Source: Agriotes lineatus
Taxonomy: Eukaryota > Arthropoda > Insecta > Coleoptera > Elateridae
NCBI GenBank assembly: GCA_940337035.1
Contig: CALNHX010007786.1
Coordinates: 1 to 64,000 of the forward strand
Direction of reading: 5' to 3'
Length of the DNA stretch: 64,000 bases
The notes beneath the pieces were generated by a model. It searched no databases and was not told the DNA's origin. It saw only the letters and a program-made list of their open reading frames with translations. The first letter of the stretch is position 1, and the number at the start of each line of letters is the position of its first letter. A program made the position numbers and the translations under genes. Positions 44,531 to 56,770 of the stretch are shown here, one piece after another.

Positions 44531-46959
44531 CCTGCATATAAGATAAAAGTAGAGCAAGCGATAACATTTAGCGATCCATCATGAAAAGCTATTAAATGCA
44601 TTGGAAAGGAGATGCAAGAAGTATAATTAAAGGGATAAAGGCTAGCATAGGAAAAGCATGTTTTAGAAGGATTGAATTTGAAGTTTGAGTAAAAGAAAAA
44701 TTTAAGGTGGCTAAAATAATATAAGTAATCTGATAGGTTTGAGCATATTTGAAGCCGGATCAAATGAAAGTAAATAATAAAAAACGTTGGTTATGTGCAT
44801 AATGAATATGAGCGTAGAGTTATTAATAAACGTACAGGCCAGTGAAAAGCAAGCACGCTGAAAGGTAAATGGAAATCGAAGCAAGATAAGATAAAAATTG
44901 CAAAAAGCAATACAGAACGAGAGCAACTGAAAGGAAGAAAAATCAGTGACGTGTTTAAAATGAACTCAAGTGCCAGTGCATTTTAAAACTAAGTGTTATA
45001 GCAGGGCCGTGATTGTTGTATGTTGTATGTGACGGGAAGGAGCAATTTTTAGATTTAAGCAACAAACATGTTATCAAATTTTATTCCTTTATGTGTAATT
45101 GTAACTAAAACTAATTTCTTTTGTTAATAAATGTAAAACTTTTTGTTAATAATAAGAAATTAATTCCTGTAATTTGACAAGTGTGGGTAAATTGGGCTCC
45201 AGGAAATTCAATGTTTTAATATAATAAAAATTATTTGCCACATATAAAAAGTATACCGTTTTAATTCAACAAGGTACCGCGCCTAAGTGAAAGTGTTAGC
45301 AGAAGTTTCTGCGACATAAAATTATAAATTTACCAAACCAAATTCGGCTGTAGAACGGCACCGAGCACCTGGAGATTCCGAACATCGATACCGGCCTATT
45401 TGAACTGTAGAAGCCAAGGGTCTCCAGTCCAACAGACCAGGGAGGTGTGTAAGAGCATCCCGAAATAAGATTTGCTGCCAGGAAAGCGACTTCAAGCGAG
45501 GAAAGCCATAGGCGTCACCTGCAACCAGCTTCGAGGCGAGGATCGGCCACACTTTCTGAGGTAGGATTTGGCGTGTTTTTTGAGTGATTGGAGTCCGGAA
45601 AGCTAGTGGACGTCAAGAATACACTTTGCGGAGTAGATCCAGCGTGTGTCAAAGCGTCCAGATTTGTCTCAGTTCGAATAAATTGGGTGGTGTCAGTAGA
45701 AAATGTGGTTTTGCACGGATTTGCAATCACAGGAAGTGGAACAAAAGAGTAGCTAGCGTCCTTTTACGTCATATCTGAAACAAATTCGTGTCAGTTGTTG
45801 CTAGACGGGAGTTTTAATTCAATTTACCTGATGGTTCCATGCACAATTTTCACTTTTAAAAAATAAATAAACTCTGTATGCACGAACAACCTTCTGTGGT
45901 AAATATCAAGTTTGTGAGGTTATGAGTAAACGAAGCAAGTAGTGCGGGTGTACTAAAATTGCGTATCTGAGCTACTCTACGTCAAATATCCTAAACAATA
46001 ATTTTTAATTATAATGAAACTCAAATTTGAACCCAACCTGAGAGATTAGTCATGTGTTTTGCTGGAGCAACCCCAGAATATTATTGCAATTCGATGAAAT
46101 ATAGAAAGGGGCAATTAACCATTTTATTAAAGTGTCATAAATACATTTCATTTTGATTAGCCTAAAATACTAATAGGTAAAGTTTTACATTTCTCAAATT
46201 TAATAAGAGTACCCTGAGTAGTGTGGTGATGTGCCCTATTTAATTAGTTATATTTTCACTAAACCCTTTATTAGTTTAGGGCATCATTACAATATATACA
46301 TATATCTTTGAATAAACGTATCTAGAGCGACCATGCTATAGGTAGATATATAACTGATTATAGCATGCATTCATCAAACTAATAGAAACTTTCGCAAAGC
46401 AGCTGGGTGATGCACGGCATAGGTTTATTTAATGAATAAAATAGTGTGTCAGATGTTACACACTTGTTGCGTATTTTACACTTTGTATAACCATAGAGAC
46501 ATGCTGTTTAAAGGACAATAATGATAACTTTTTAAAATATGGAGGAACCGAGTTATATACTTTGCAGACGTTATAAGAAAATGATTGTTTAAATAATTCC
46601 GTGCCTGGATCTACACATGAGGAACAGATATTGAATATTTAAATGTAATAACCCAAATAGTACTTCAATCTGACTTTTTATAAATGCTTATCTAAGTTCT
46701 CTCTACATAGATACATTTAATACTACAAGTAAGAAGGAATACATTTATATTAAAGTTTTGCCATAATATACCTGGGAGATATGAGAGACTCACTTCAGCT
46801 TATCCAATGGGCCTTTCTTTAAAATACCTGAAATACGGAGTAAAAAATATCATAAAAAGAAATGAATAGCACTACTGCAAACTCAACAAATTTATTTAAA
46901 GTTAGAACAGCGCTAAAACGGAATAGAAATCACGCAGGCCACAGTGGCTGGTACTCAGC
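44531..46959. other. unassigned region
   Basis: A GC-richer patch at 45330-45780 has overlapping ORFs on both strands but no domain that I recognise. The segment near 45000-45300 (polyadenylation-like AATAAA at 45125-45130 followed by aattgggctccagg) could be an LTR end and primer site. I could not find a partner LTR. Confidence 0.3.
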
Positions 46960-49034
46960 GAATACAAACTATTATAAAGTGTAGTAGATTATCGCGACAA
47001 CATATACGTAGAAATTGAAGAGAAAATTAGTGACGATGGGGACTATACAATACTGTGTCATAGAAGCTGCGTATCTATATACACATCTAAAACTCATGTG
47101 AAAAGATTAAGGTCTCAAACTGGATTTACTGATAGAGGAGCCAGTACCTCAAATTTGAAGATACTACGCCGATCGGAAATACAACCATCTCATTTTAAGG
47201 AACACTGCATATTCTGTGGCGAGAATTGTGAACTAGAAACAGATAGAAAACATCCTGATAGATGGACAGCAGCCTTTCCGTTTCGATAGTTGAAAGACAG
47301 ATCGAAGAAAAAATTAATCAAGACCGTTATTCTTGAAACTTGCGCGGCAAGAAATGACAGGTGGACTTCGGAAGTTCGAGTCCGATTGGTTGGTAATTTT
47401 AGCGACTTACATGCTGCAGATGCAAAATACCATCTTGACTGTCGCAACTCATGGGTTCAAATGCAGTTGAATTTGCATAACGTAAGTGTGAAGAAAATAG
47501 AGTAACCTATATCTCATTTAACGAAACCGTGAATGCGCTTTTGGCAGATAAGAACGCATCTGAAACTCTGTAATTATAGTAGAACTACAAAAACTCTATG
47601 CTGATAGTGGAGGATGTAAACTTAGCCAATCAAATTTGATATCACGCAAAGACCAATGCAGTGATCTCATACTGCTTTCTTTGTCAGGATAGACTTATGT
47701 TATAACTTTTACCAACAAGGCAGCATTGACTTTAAGACTTGACCATGACGACAATGATATAAATGCAGCTGTTACTAAAATAGTAAAACAAATAAAACGT
47801 GAGATTGCGGAAATAGTAAGAAACAAGCAACAGGATAGCTATAAGCAATATAGCACCAAAGATTGCAGTTGAGCAAGGAGAGCCAGCAAAGTTTACAAAC
47901 CTACAACATCACTGCCTTCTAGCAAAGTTGTTATGAGTGCAACAGAAAAAAAGAAGCACTTAATACATCTCATATGCTGCAACATTGTCAGTGATATCAC
48001 AGACAATGCCGAGTATGCGTACAAACACAAATTAGCCTTAAGAGGTGCAGACGCAGAGCCGTATGAGCTTTATTGTGGTGAAATAAAACGAAAGCTCGAC
48101 CTAAAAGCAATACATGAGGAAGCTGATACGATCCTTGTTCAACAAGCAATCCAGGAAGCTGCTAATGAACATGAACAGGTAATTGTCATATCAGATGACA
48201 GTGATCTTTTCTTGCTACTTCTGTACTATTATAACTTGAAGAAAATATTTACTTCGGTTTTGACGGAATCACCAGTCCATGGTTGTTCAATAATAGACAT
48301 TAGAGCATCAGCTATGAAACATAAAGACATAATACCTGACATTCTAGCAGCGCATGCTATTAGCGGATGTGATCCAACTGCTATGTGTATAGTATGGCAT
48401 TGGAAATAGTAAAGTCATCAAAATATTAAAAAGTTGAAAATCTTTATCCATGGTAGAAGAGCATCATGCTAATCTTTCTGATCTTATACAACAAGCATCA
48501 AAGTTCATGACTGCATGCTATGGTAAATCTTCGTGCAATTCAACTTCAGAGGCCCGTGTCAAACTATGGGCAAAAAGAATTGGAAGTGCTAGGTCACAGC
48601 TGCCTCTTCTATGATCGCTACCACCAACAGATGCCGCTTTCCCAGAGAATGTGAAGCGTGCTCACCTTCAAACGTGTATTTGGAAACATGCACTGGACTC
48701 TAATGCCCCAGATTTGGATCCACTACTTTACGGCTTCAATAAAGATAAAAATTCAAACTGCTTAATGCCAATAATGCCGGAGAGCACAGAAGTTACGTCT
48801 ACTGACGTTCTGTAATTGATTAAATGCTCTTGTAAAAGCAGCGCTCCATACAAGTCTATAAGGTGTGGCTGTAAAAGTGCTGCTTTTTCCTACACAATGG
48901 TTTGCTTATGCAGTACGAATGGTTATTGTAATGACTTAACACATGTGGCTGAAGTTGAAGAAGATAATGATGAAGACAAGAGTGAAGACCAGGATGAAGA
49001 TCAGGATTACAACCAGGATGATGACTACGTATGA
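46960..49034 (+). pseudogene. XPG/FEN-like (PIN-fold) protein pseudogene, Academ-type copy 1
   Basis: A broken gene of a long metazoan family that I associate with Academ DNA transposons. The N-terminus has YTILCHRSCVSIYTS (47044-47090) and HCIFCGENCE with YHLDC further on (47206-47450), a Cys/His zinc module. After a decayed stretch, 47933-48409 holds the nuclease-like core: HEEADT (residues 61-66 of that ORF), VISDDSDL (85-92) and ISGCDP (143-148). These correspond to the EAEA, SxDxDLL and GxD acidic motifs of XPG/FEN1. Then come LPPTDAAFPENVKRAHLQTC (from 48613) and the Cys-rich tail LIKCSCKS ... RCGCKSA ... CLC (48818-48936), followed by an acidic C-terminus. Stops and shifts occur near 47289, 47505, 48409 and 48815. 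The central several hundred residues of the family seem deleted. No TIRs were found. Confidence 0.6.
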
Positions 49035-50036
49035 TCTTGATGATTCTATTGAAGATTTGTGCGTTTGAACAATTTTTCTATAGTGGTTAAATTTTTAACT
49101 GATGTTTCTCCATTTGATTCTCTTGAAATTTCTGCTTTATTTCATGAATAAAATATTTTTTATATTTTTAAAAACTAAATTGGCTTCCAGTTTTTCAATT
49201 CCCATTGCCGATTTAAACCTTTAATATTCAAATACTCATATTCACAATTTCACCAACTATTTAATATTGTCGAAAATAGCGTATATCTTCAGTTACCCAG
49301 AGGTGACAGTTTGTCATCAGTCAGGTATGTGAAAAAAACTTAATACGATATTTTTGGGTTTTTTATTTGGCGGCCAGACTAGCTATATTTTTTCATTTTA
49401 ATGGGATCCAATCAATCAAATGTTGTTGCCCCGTTTGCTCTACTCTTATCTAACTATATACAGTTACTCTAGTTGGGAGTAGAGAATGGTAGAAGCGACT
49501 GCGTTCTTCCAGTTCTGTTCCGAAATGGATTATTCAAAAATAAATGTCAACTTCAAACTGTCTCCCACCCCTGAATGGATGATTAAATAAAATAAACAAT
49601 ACAGAAACTTTAGGATAGTTTGCATTTATACCAGTAAAAGGTGCCGACGAGATTGGGCGCCTTAGAACTCAGTATGATGGCTAAGAGGAGGAGCCCTAAC
49701 AGAAAGTCCCTGGTCCACCATGTTAAGAGTTGTGCATGGGCCTGCTACTCTTGTCCCACAAAACATGTAAAAAAGTAAGAAATCGAAAAGATAAGCCTCG
49801 GATACTAAGATGAAAACCCTGAAACGACGTATGCATCGCAAACGTACAATGATTATATGATGTTGGAATGTAAGAAGGAAAACATAAGACATATTTGTCA
49901 TGATAGCGGTACTGTCCAAAGTAAAGCAGGAAGGTAATGAGAATGACGTTGATGGAATCCTGTAAATGATAAAAGTAGCAGGCTGGAAATGACTTGCTTT
50001 GGCAATAAAGTGATAATAATAGCAGTTTTTTCACTT
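49035..50036. other. unassigned region
   Basis: Possible 3' part of the element above. ORFs on the minus strand at 49662-50064 have no recognisable domain. Confidence 0.35.
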
Positions 50037-50142
50037 GCGGGACTAAAGTTGGCACTTTAGTCACTTATTTCAGGGACTAAAGTAGCTCATTTACTCTCTA
50101 TGGACAGAAGTAATTACTTTAGCCCCTAGGGACTAAAGTAAA
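50037..50142. repeat. cluster of short palindromes around GGGACTAAAGT
   Basis: GGGACTAAAGT or its complement occurs repeatedly (50039, 50053 inverted, 50083, 50120 inverted, 50129). This gives several overlapping short hairpins. Confidence 0.65.
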
Positions 50143-50173
50143 AAATGTTACTGTATCTATGGTAATCTATGGT

Positions 50174-50253
50174 AAATTCGGGGTTATCAGGTTAGGTTTC
50201 GCGTCAGTTTTGACATAAACTGACGCAAAACCTAAGCTACTAACCTCGAATTT
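50174..50253. repeat. 80-bp palindrome
   Basis: aaattcggggttatcaggtt and cgcgtcagttt on the left pair with aaactgacgc and aacctcgaattt on the right. Only a few mismatches and a short loop (tgacat) are seen. Confidence 0.75.
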
Positions 50254-50410
50254 GACATAATTGTGAGCTCTTGTCATAATGACTTACAGTGCCACCAACT
50301 CTAAAATTTACCAAAGGCTACTAATTTTAAAATAATTGTAACTAAAATGTCAATAAATGACTTTTAAAAAAACGGGTTTTCGTTTTAAACCTTCCTGCAA
50401 CGTGAAAAAA

Positions 50411-50541
50411 ATAGTATATGCAACTCGGAGAGAATGCTATTTTGCTTCAGTGCAATTTCTGACTCTCGGGCTTCGCCCTCGAGTCAGAAATTGTACCTCA
50501 GCAAAATAACGCATTTCTCTCCCTTATTGCATAATCTACTA
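50411..50541. repeat. 131-bp palindrome with GC-rich tip
   Basis: Outer arms atagtatatgcaactcggag and tctcccttattgcataatct pair. Inner arms gcaatttctgactc and gagtcagaaattgt pair. The tip is tcgggcttcgccctcga (50465-50481). Confidence 0.8.
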
Positions 50542-53500
50542 TTATGCACCAACGAATTAGTCAACTAATCAAGTGAAGAACGATTTTTTTTCCAGAATTG
50601 GCGATGGTCCTAGAAAAGAGAGACGAAAAGTCAACGTTACCCCAGGATCACCTCAAATAATAAATAATTCAAAGCTATCAATATTCCTTACTAATGTTCA
50701 TTTTCTTCTTCTCTAGCAGCCCTTCTTCGTCCACCCTTGGACATAGGCCTGTCCTTGTGTCTTCCATTCTGATCTGTCTTGAGCCATATGGTACCATGTA
50801 GTACCCGCTTTTTCTAGTATGTAGTCTATTCAGCGCCTTTTGGCCTCGTTTATGTAGTCTGGGCCACCTAACGTAATTTGGTTATTGGATGCATGCTGTA
50901 CAATCCTAGAAACGACATGCTCCTCTTGCTTCATGGCTAACCCAGATTCTAAGACTTGTGGGACACACGTTATATAATTTTGACTATTCAATGTCAGCTG
51001 TCATCTGTCAAAAAGTGACCAATGAAAATCCACATTTTGACATTTCTTGATCAATCAAAAAAAAATATCAGCGGATATATCTTTCTAGAAGGTATTCAAG
51101 TGGCTATTCAATACTATAACATAAATAAGCCAATCATATTGCAGACATTTGGTTTTTTTCAGCCAATAACAGTAGTATATCAGTGAATATTGGGCACCAT
51201 GCAAAATATTCACAAAACAAGGTACCTACTCAAAAACTAAATAGACTTGTTGCGAAATATCGCTTACCAACGATGTTCTGTCCTTATTGATATCGCCAGG
51301 TTACGCAAAACTAAACACCAACAAACTGTGTGAACAAAGTTTGGCTTGTGCTGAATTTAATTGAGACTGAATAACTATATTAATTGTTGGATTATTTTTC
51401 AATAAAGTTAACCGTTATGTATTAATATTGTTAAATAGTCGTCCCAAATACCACTCGAAGTAGATATATATTTTTTAAATATTTTGCCATTTCCATAGAA
51501 ATTATTGCAAATTTCACTTAACAAAATCACATTTAAATGTCACTCGCCTTCGGCCATTTTTTAATTTTGTATCGTAAAATTTAAACGCAATACTTTACAT
51601 GGAAACGGCAAAATATTTGTCAAAAATATATCCACTATTTGTGGCATTACCCTTGACTATTCAACATATGATATATAAGCCAATCACATTGCAGACATTT
51701 GCTTTTTTCAACCAATAACAGCAGTATATCACTGAATATTGGGCACCATGCAAAATATTCACAAAACAATGTACGTACTGAAAAAATAAATAGGCTTGTT
51801 GCGAAGTATCGCTTAGCAACGATGTTCTGTCCTTAGTGATATCGCTAGGTTACGTAACACTAAACCCCAACAAACTGTGTGGCTTGTTTAAAAATTTTTA
51901 AAATGCTGTGTTTTGGAAGTATTCCGCTGAATTTAATTGAGAATGAATAATTATATTAATTGTTGGATTATTTTTCAATAAAGTTAATCGTTATGTATTA
52001 ATATTGTTAAATAGTCGTCCCAAATACCACTCGAAGTGGATATATATTTTTTTAAATATTTTGCCATTTCCATAGAAATTATTGCAAATTTCACTCAACA
52101 AAATCACATTTAAATGATGTGATTTTGTATCGTGAAATTTAACCGCAATAATTTACATGGAAACGACAAAATATTTGTCAAAAATATATCCACTGCTTGT
52201 GGTATTACCCTTGATTATTCAACACTATAATGAACGAACAATGAAAATTGCTCAATTTGTCAGAAACGGCCAATCAAAATTGACTGTCTTTGAAAACACT
52301 TAATGTCGCAGTGTTTTCACACGAGCCCAATTGGTTTCAATGATTTCAATTTAGTGAGTATATAGCCTTTGACTGACATTTCACCGAAACGTCAAAGTGA
52401 AGTTTGCAAATCGGCGTGGTTCTAGAAACTCATCATAATTGTGTTGGAAGCTCCAGTATTGAATTAATAGTGGAAAACGTTAAAAATATGTGCTGTCGAA
52501 CACGGTAAAAGTCATCTACCCATATTGTTGAATAATCTTTCTAAATACCACTCAAAGCAAAATGTTTTAAGAGAATTTTTTCGTCAACATGCAAATTATT
52601 GCAAATTTCTCTCAACAAAAACTGCTCAAATTCCACTGGACCTGCGGGGAATTTTGAACGCAGTTTTGGTTTCGAGAAATTTAAATGCAATTATTTGCTG
52701 GCGAACGAAAAAAATTCTTAAAAAATGTTCACCTTTTGTCGTATTACCCTTGATTATTCGACACTATAATAAACGAACCAATGAAAATTGTTCAATTTGT
52801 CAAAAGCGACCAATCAAAGTTGACTGTATTTGAAAACACCTAATGTCGCAGTGTTTTCACGCGAGCCAGATTGGTTTCAATGATTTCAATTTAGTGAGTA
52901 GCCTTTGACTGACCAAAGTCAAAGTAAAGCTTTTAAATCGGCGTCGTTCTAAAAACTCGTAATAATCGTGTTGGATGCTCAAGTATTGAATTAATAGTGG
53001 AAAAACGTTAAAAATGTGTGCTGTCGAACACGGTAAGAGTCATCTACCCATATTGTTGAATAATCTTTCCAAATACCACTCAAGGTAAAAATGTTTCGTT
53101 AACATGTAAATTATTGCAAATTTCACTCAACAAAATCAGTTTAAATGTCACTCGCCTTCGGCTCGTGAGATTTTTAAATTTTGTATCGTAAAATTTAAAC
53201 GCAATAATTTACATGGAAACGGCAAAATATTTGTCAAAAATATATCCACTTCTTGTGGTATTACCCTTGATTATTCGACACTATAATAAACGAACCAATG
53301 AAAATTGTTCAATTTGTCAAAAGCGACCAATCAAAGTTGACTGTATTTGGAAACACCTAATGTCGCAGTGTTTTCACGCGAGCTCGATTGGTTTCAATGA
53401 TTTCAATCTAGTGAGTATATAACCTTTGACTGACATTTCACCAAAACGTCAAAGTGAAGTTTGCAAATGGGCGCCGTTCTAGAAACTCATGATAATCGTG

Positions 53501-53906
53501 TTGGAAGCTCCAGTATTGAATTAATAGTGAAAAACGTTAAAAATATGTGCTGTCGAACACGATAAAAGTCATCTAGCCATATTGTTGAATAATGTTTCCA
53601 AATACCACTCAAGGCAAAATTTTTTAAGAGAATTTTTTTCGTCAACATGAAAATTATTGCAAATTTCTCTGAACAAAAATTGCTCAAATTCCACTCGACC
53701 TGCGGTCTCGCGGAATTTTTAACGCAGTTTTGGTTTCGAGAAATTTAAACGCAATTATTTGCTTGAGAACGAAAAATATTCTTAAAAAATGTTTACCTTT
53801 TGTCGTATTACCCTTGATTATTCGACACTATAATGAACGAACCAATGAAAATTGTTCAATTTGTCAAAAACGACCAATCAAAATTGACTATATTTGCAAA
53901 CACCTA

Positions 53907-54095
53907 GGGCCGGTTGCAGAAAGCAATGTTAAGTCTGGTGTTAGCTAACGCGACTTCAAAGTGAACAAAAACGAATCAAATCTCAAATGCTTATGGTAAC
54001 TAATACATTAGTAAACAAAATTTGATTCGATTTTGTTCGCTTTGACGCGACGTTAGCTAACACCAGACTTAACATTGCTTTCTGCAACCGGCCCT
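53907..54095. mobile_element. palindromic MITE inside satellite, copy 1
   Basis: 189 bp, starts GGGCCGGTTGCAGAAAGCAA and ends with its inverse. The arms pair for about 80 bp. TA flanks both ends (53905-53906 and 54096-54097). Monomers without the insertion read acacctaatgtcgc here, which confirms a TA target duplication. Confidence 0.85.
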
Positions 54096-54180
54096 TAATG
54101 TCGCAGTGTTTTCACGCGAGCCAGATTGGTTTCAATGATTTCAATTTAGTGAATAGCCTTTGACTGACAAAAGTCAAAGT

Positions 54181-54590
54181 ATAGTAGTTTATTTATCTAG
54201 AACGAAAAGTGTCATTTTAAAGATGAGAAAGTTGTTTACGTCCGAGGCGTTAGCCGAGGACGGAATTACTTGCGAGGACCTTTAAAACATTTTTCGTTCG
54301 TGGTGAATACAACGGTTTATTTCATACTGCAAGTTTAATGAATTTTAAATAAAAAGTTGTAAATCATTTCAAATTTCATGTCAACAACTGACGTATAATT
54401 TTAAAGTACTTGAACTTTAAAATTTTACTTTAAAGTACTATGACTTTAATGTTCCACTTTTTGTACAATAAATAAGTTTTAAAGTACTTGAACTTTAAAA
54501 TTTTACTTTAAAGTACTAGGATTTTAATGTTCCATTTTTTGTACCATAAATAATCCGAAAAATGTCATTTTTGCCATTAGTATGAAATAA
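54181..54590 (+). repeat. ~410-bp insert inside satellite, copy 1
   Basis: Absent from monomers that read gtcaaagtaaagcttttaaatcgg. It contains a palindrome (54203-54301) tipped by gaggcgttagccgagg. It also has two tandem copies of an ~81-bp unit beginning ttttaaagtacttgaacttt (from about 54397 and 54478). Confidence 0.75.
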
Positions 54591-56087
54591 AAGCGTTTAA
54601 ATCGGCGTCGTTCTAAAAACTCGTAATAATCGTGTTGGATGCTCAAGTATTGAATTAATAGTGGAAAAACGTTAAAAATGTGTGCTGTCGAACACAGTAA
54701 GAGTCATCTACCCATATTGTTGAATAATCTTTCCAAATACCACTCAAGGTAAAAATGTTTCGTTAACATGTAAATTATTGGAAATTTCACTCAACAAAAT
54801 TAGTTTAAATGTCACTCGCCTTCGGCTCGTGAGATTTTTAAATTTTGTATCGTAAAATTTAAACGCAATAATTTACATGGAAACGGCAAAATATTTGTCA
54901 AAAATATATCCACTTCTTGTGGTATTACCCTTGATTATTCGACACTATAATAAACGAACCAATGAAAATTGTTCAATTTGTCAAAAGCGACCAATCAAAG
55001 TTGACTGTATTTGAAAACACCTAATGTCGCAGTGTTTTCACGCGAGCCAGATTGGTTTCAATGATTTCAATTTAGTGAGTAGCCTTTGACTGACCAAAGT
55101 CAAAGTAAAGCTTTTAAATCGGCGTCGTTCTAAAAACTCGTAATAATCGTGTTGGATGCTCAAGTATTGAATTAATAGTGGAAAAACGTTAAAAATGTGT
55201 GCTGTCGAACACGGTAAGAGTCATCTACCCATATTGTTGAATAATCTTTCCAAATACCACTCAAGGTAAAAATGTTTCGTTAACATGTAAATTATTGCAA
55301 ATTTCACTCAACAAAATCAGTTTAAATGTCACTCGCCTTCGGCTCGTGAGATTTTTAAATTTTGTATCGTAAAATTTAAACGCAATAATTTACATGGAAA
55401 CGGCAAAATATTTGTCAAAAATATATCCACTTCTTGTGGTATTACCCTTGATTATTCGACACTATAATAAACGAACCAATGAAAATTGTTCAATTTGTCA
55501 AAAGCGACCAATCAAAGTTGACTGTATTTGGAAACACCTAATGTCGCAGTGTTTTCACGCGAGCTCGATTGGTTTCAATGATTTCAATCTAGTGAGTATA
55601 TAACCTTTGACTGACATTTCACCAAAACGTCAAAGTGAAGTTTGCAAATGGGCGCCGTTCTAGAAACTCATGATAATCGTGTTGGAAGCTCCAGTATTGA
55701 ATTAATAGTGAAAAACGTTAAAAATATGTGCTGTCGAACACGATAAAAGTCATCTAGCCATATTGTTGAATAATGTTTCCAAATACCACTCAAGGCAAAA
55801 TTTTTTAAGAGAATTTTTTTCGTCAACATGAAAATTATTGCAAATTTCTCTGAACAAAAATTGCTCAAATTCCACTCGACCTGCGGTCTCGCGGAATTTT
55901 TAACGCAGTTTTGGTTTCGAGAAATTTAAACGCAATTATTTGCTTGAGAACGAAAAATATTCTTAAAAAATGTTTATCTTTTGTCGTATTACCCTTGATT
56001 ATTCGACACTATAATGAACGAACCAATGAAAATTGTTCAATTTGTCAAAAACGACCAATCAAAATTGACTATATTTGCAAACACCTA

Positions 56088-56276
56088 GGGCCGGTTGCAG
56101 AAAGCAATGTTAAGTCTGGTGTTAGCTAACGCGACTTCAAAGTGAACAAAAACGAATCAAATCTCAAATGCTTATGGTAACTAATACATTAGTAAACAAA
56201 ATTTGATTCGATTTTGTTCGCTTTGACGCGACGTTAGCTAACACCCGACTTAACATTGCTTTCTGCAACCGGCCCT
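56088..56276. mobile_element. palindromic MITE inside satellite, copy 2
   Basis: The same 189-bp element at the same site in the second higher-order unit, with one visible base change in the right arm (acacccgac in place of acaccagac). Confidence 0.85.
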
Positions 56277-56360
56277 TAATGTCGCAGTGTTTTCACGCGA
56301 GCCAGATTGGTTTCAATGATTTCAATTTAGTGAATAGCCTTTGACTGACAAAAGTCAAAG

Positions 56361-56770
56361 TATAGTAGTTTATTTATCTAGAACGAAAAGTGGCATTTTA
56401 AAGATGAGAAAGTTGTTTACGTCCGAGGCGTTAGCCGAGGACGGAATTACTTGCGAGGACCTTTAAAACACTTTTCGTTCGTGGTGAATACAACGGTTTA
56501 TTTCATACTGCAAGTTTAATGAATTTTAAATAAAAAGTTGTAAATCATTTCAAATTTCATGTCAACAACTGACGTATAATTTTAAAGTACTTGAACTTTA
56601 AAATTTTACTTTAAAGTACTATGACTTTAATGTTCCACTTTTTGTACAATAAATAAGTTTTAAAGTACTTGAACTTTAAAATTTTACTTTAAAGTACTAG
56701 GATTTTAATGTTCCATTTTTTGTACCATAAATAATCCGAAAAATGTCATTTTTGCCATTAGTATGAAATA
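56361..56770 (+). repeat. ~410-bp insert inside satellite, copy 2
   Basis: Second copy of the 54181-54590 insert, with minor base changes such as gtggcatttta in place of gtgtcatttta. Confidence 0.75.

Noticed and set aside
45000..45300. LTR end plus primer-binding site of another retrotransposon
   Set aside because: The AATAAA and ttgggctccagg are suggestive, but no second LTR and no gag or pol follow.
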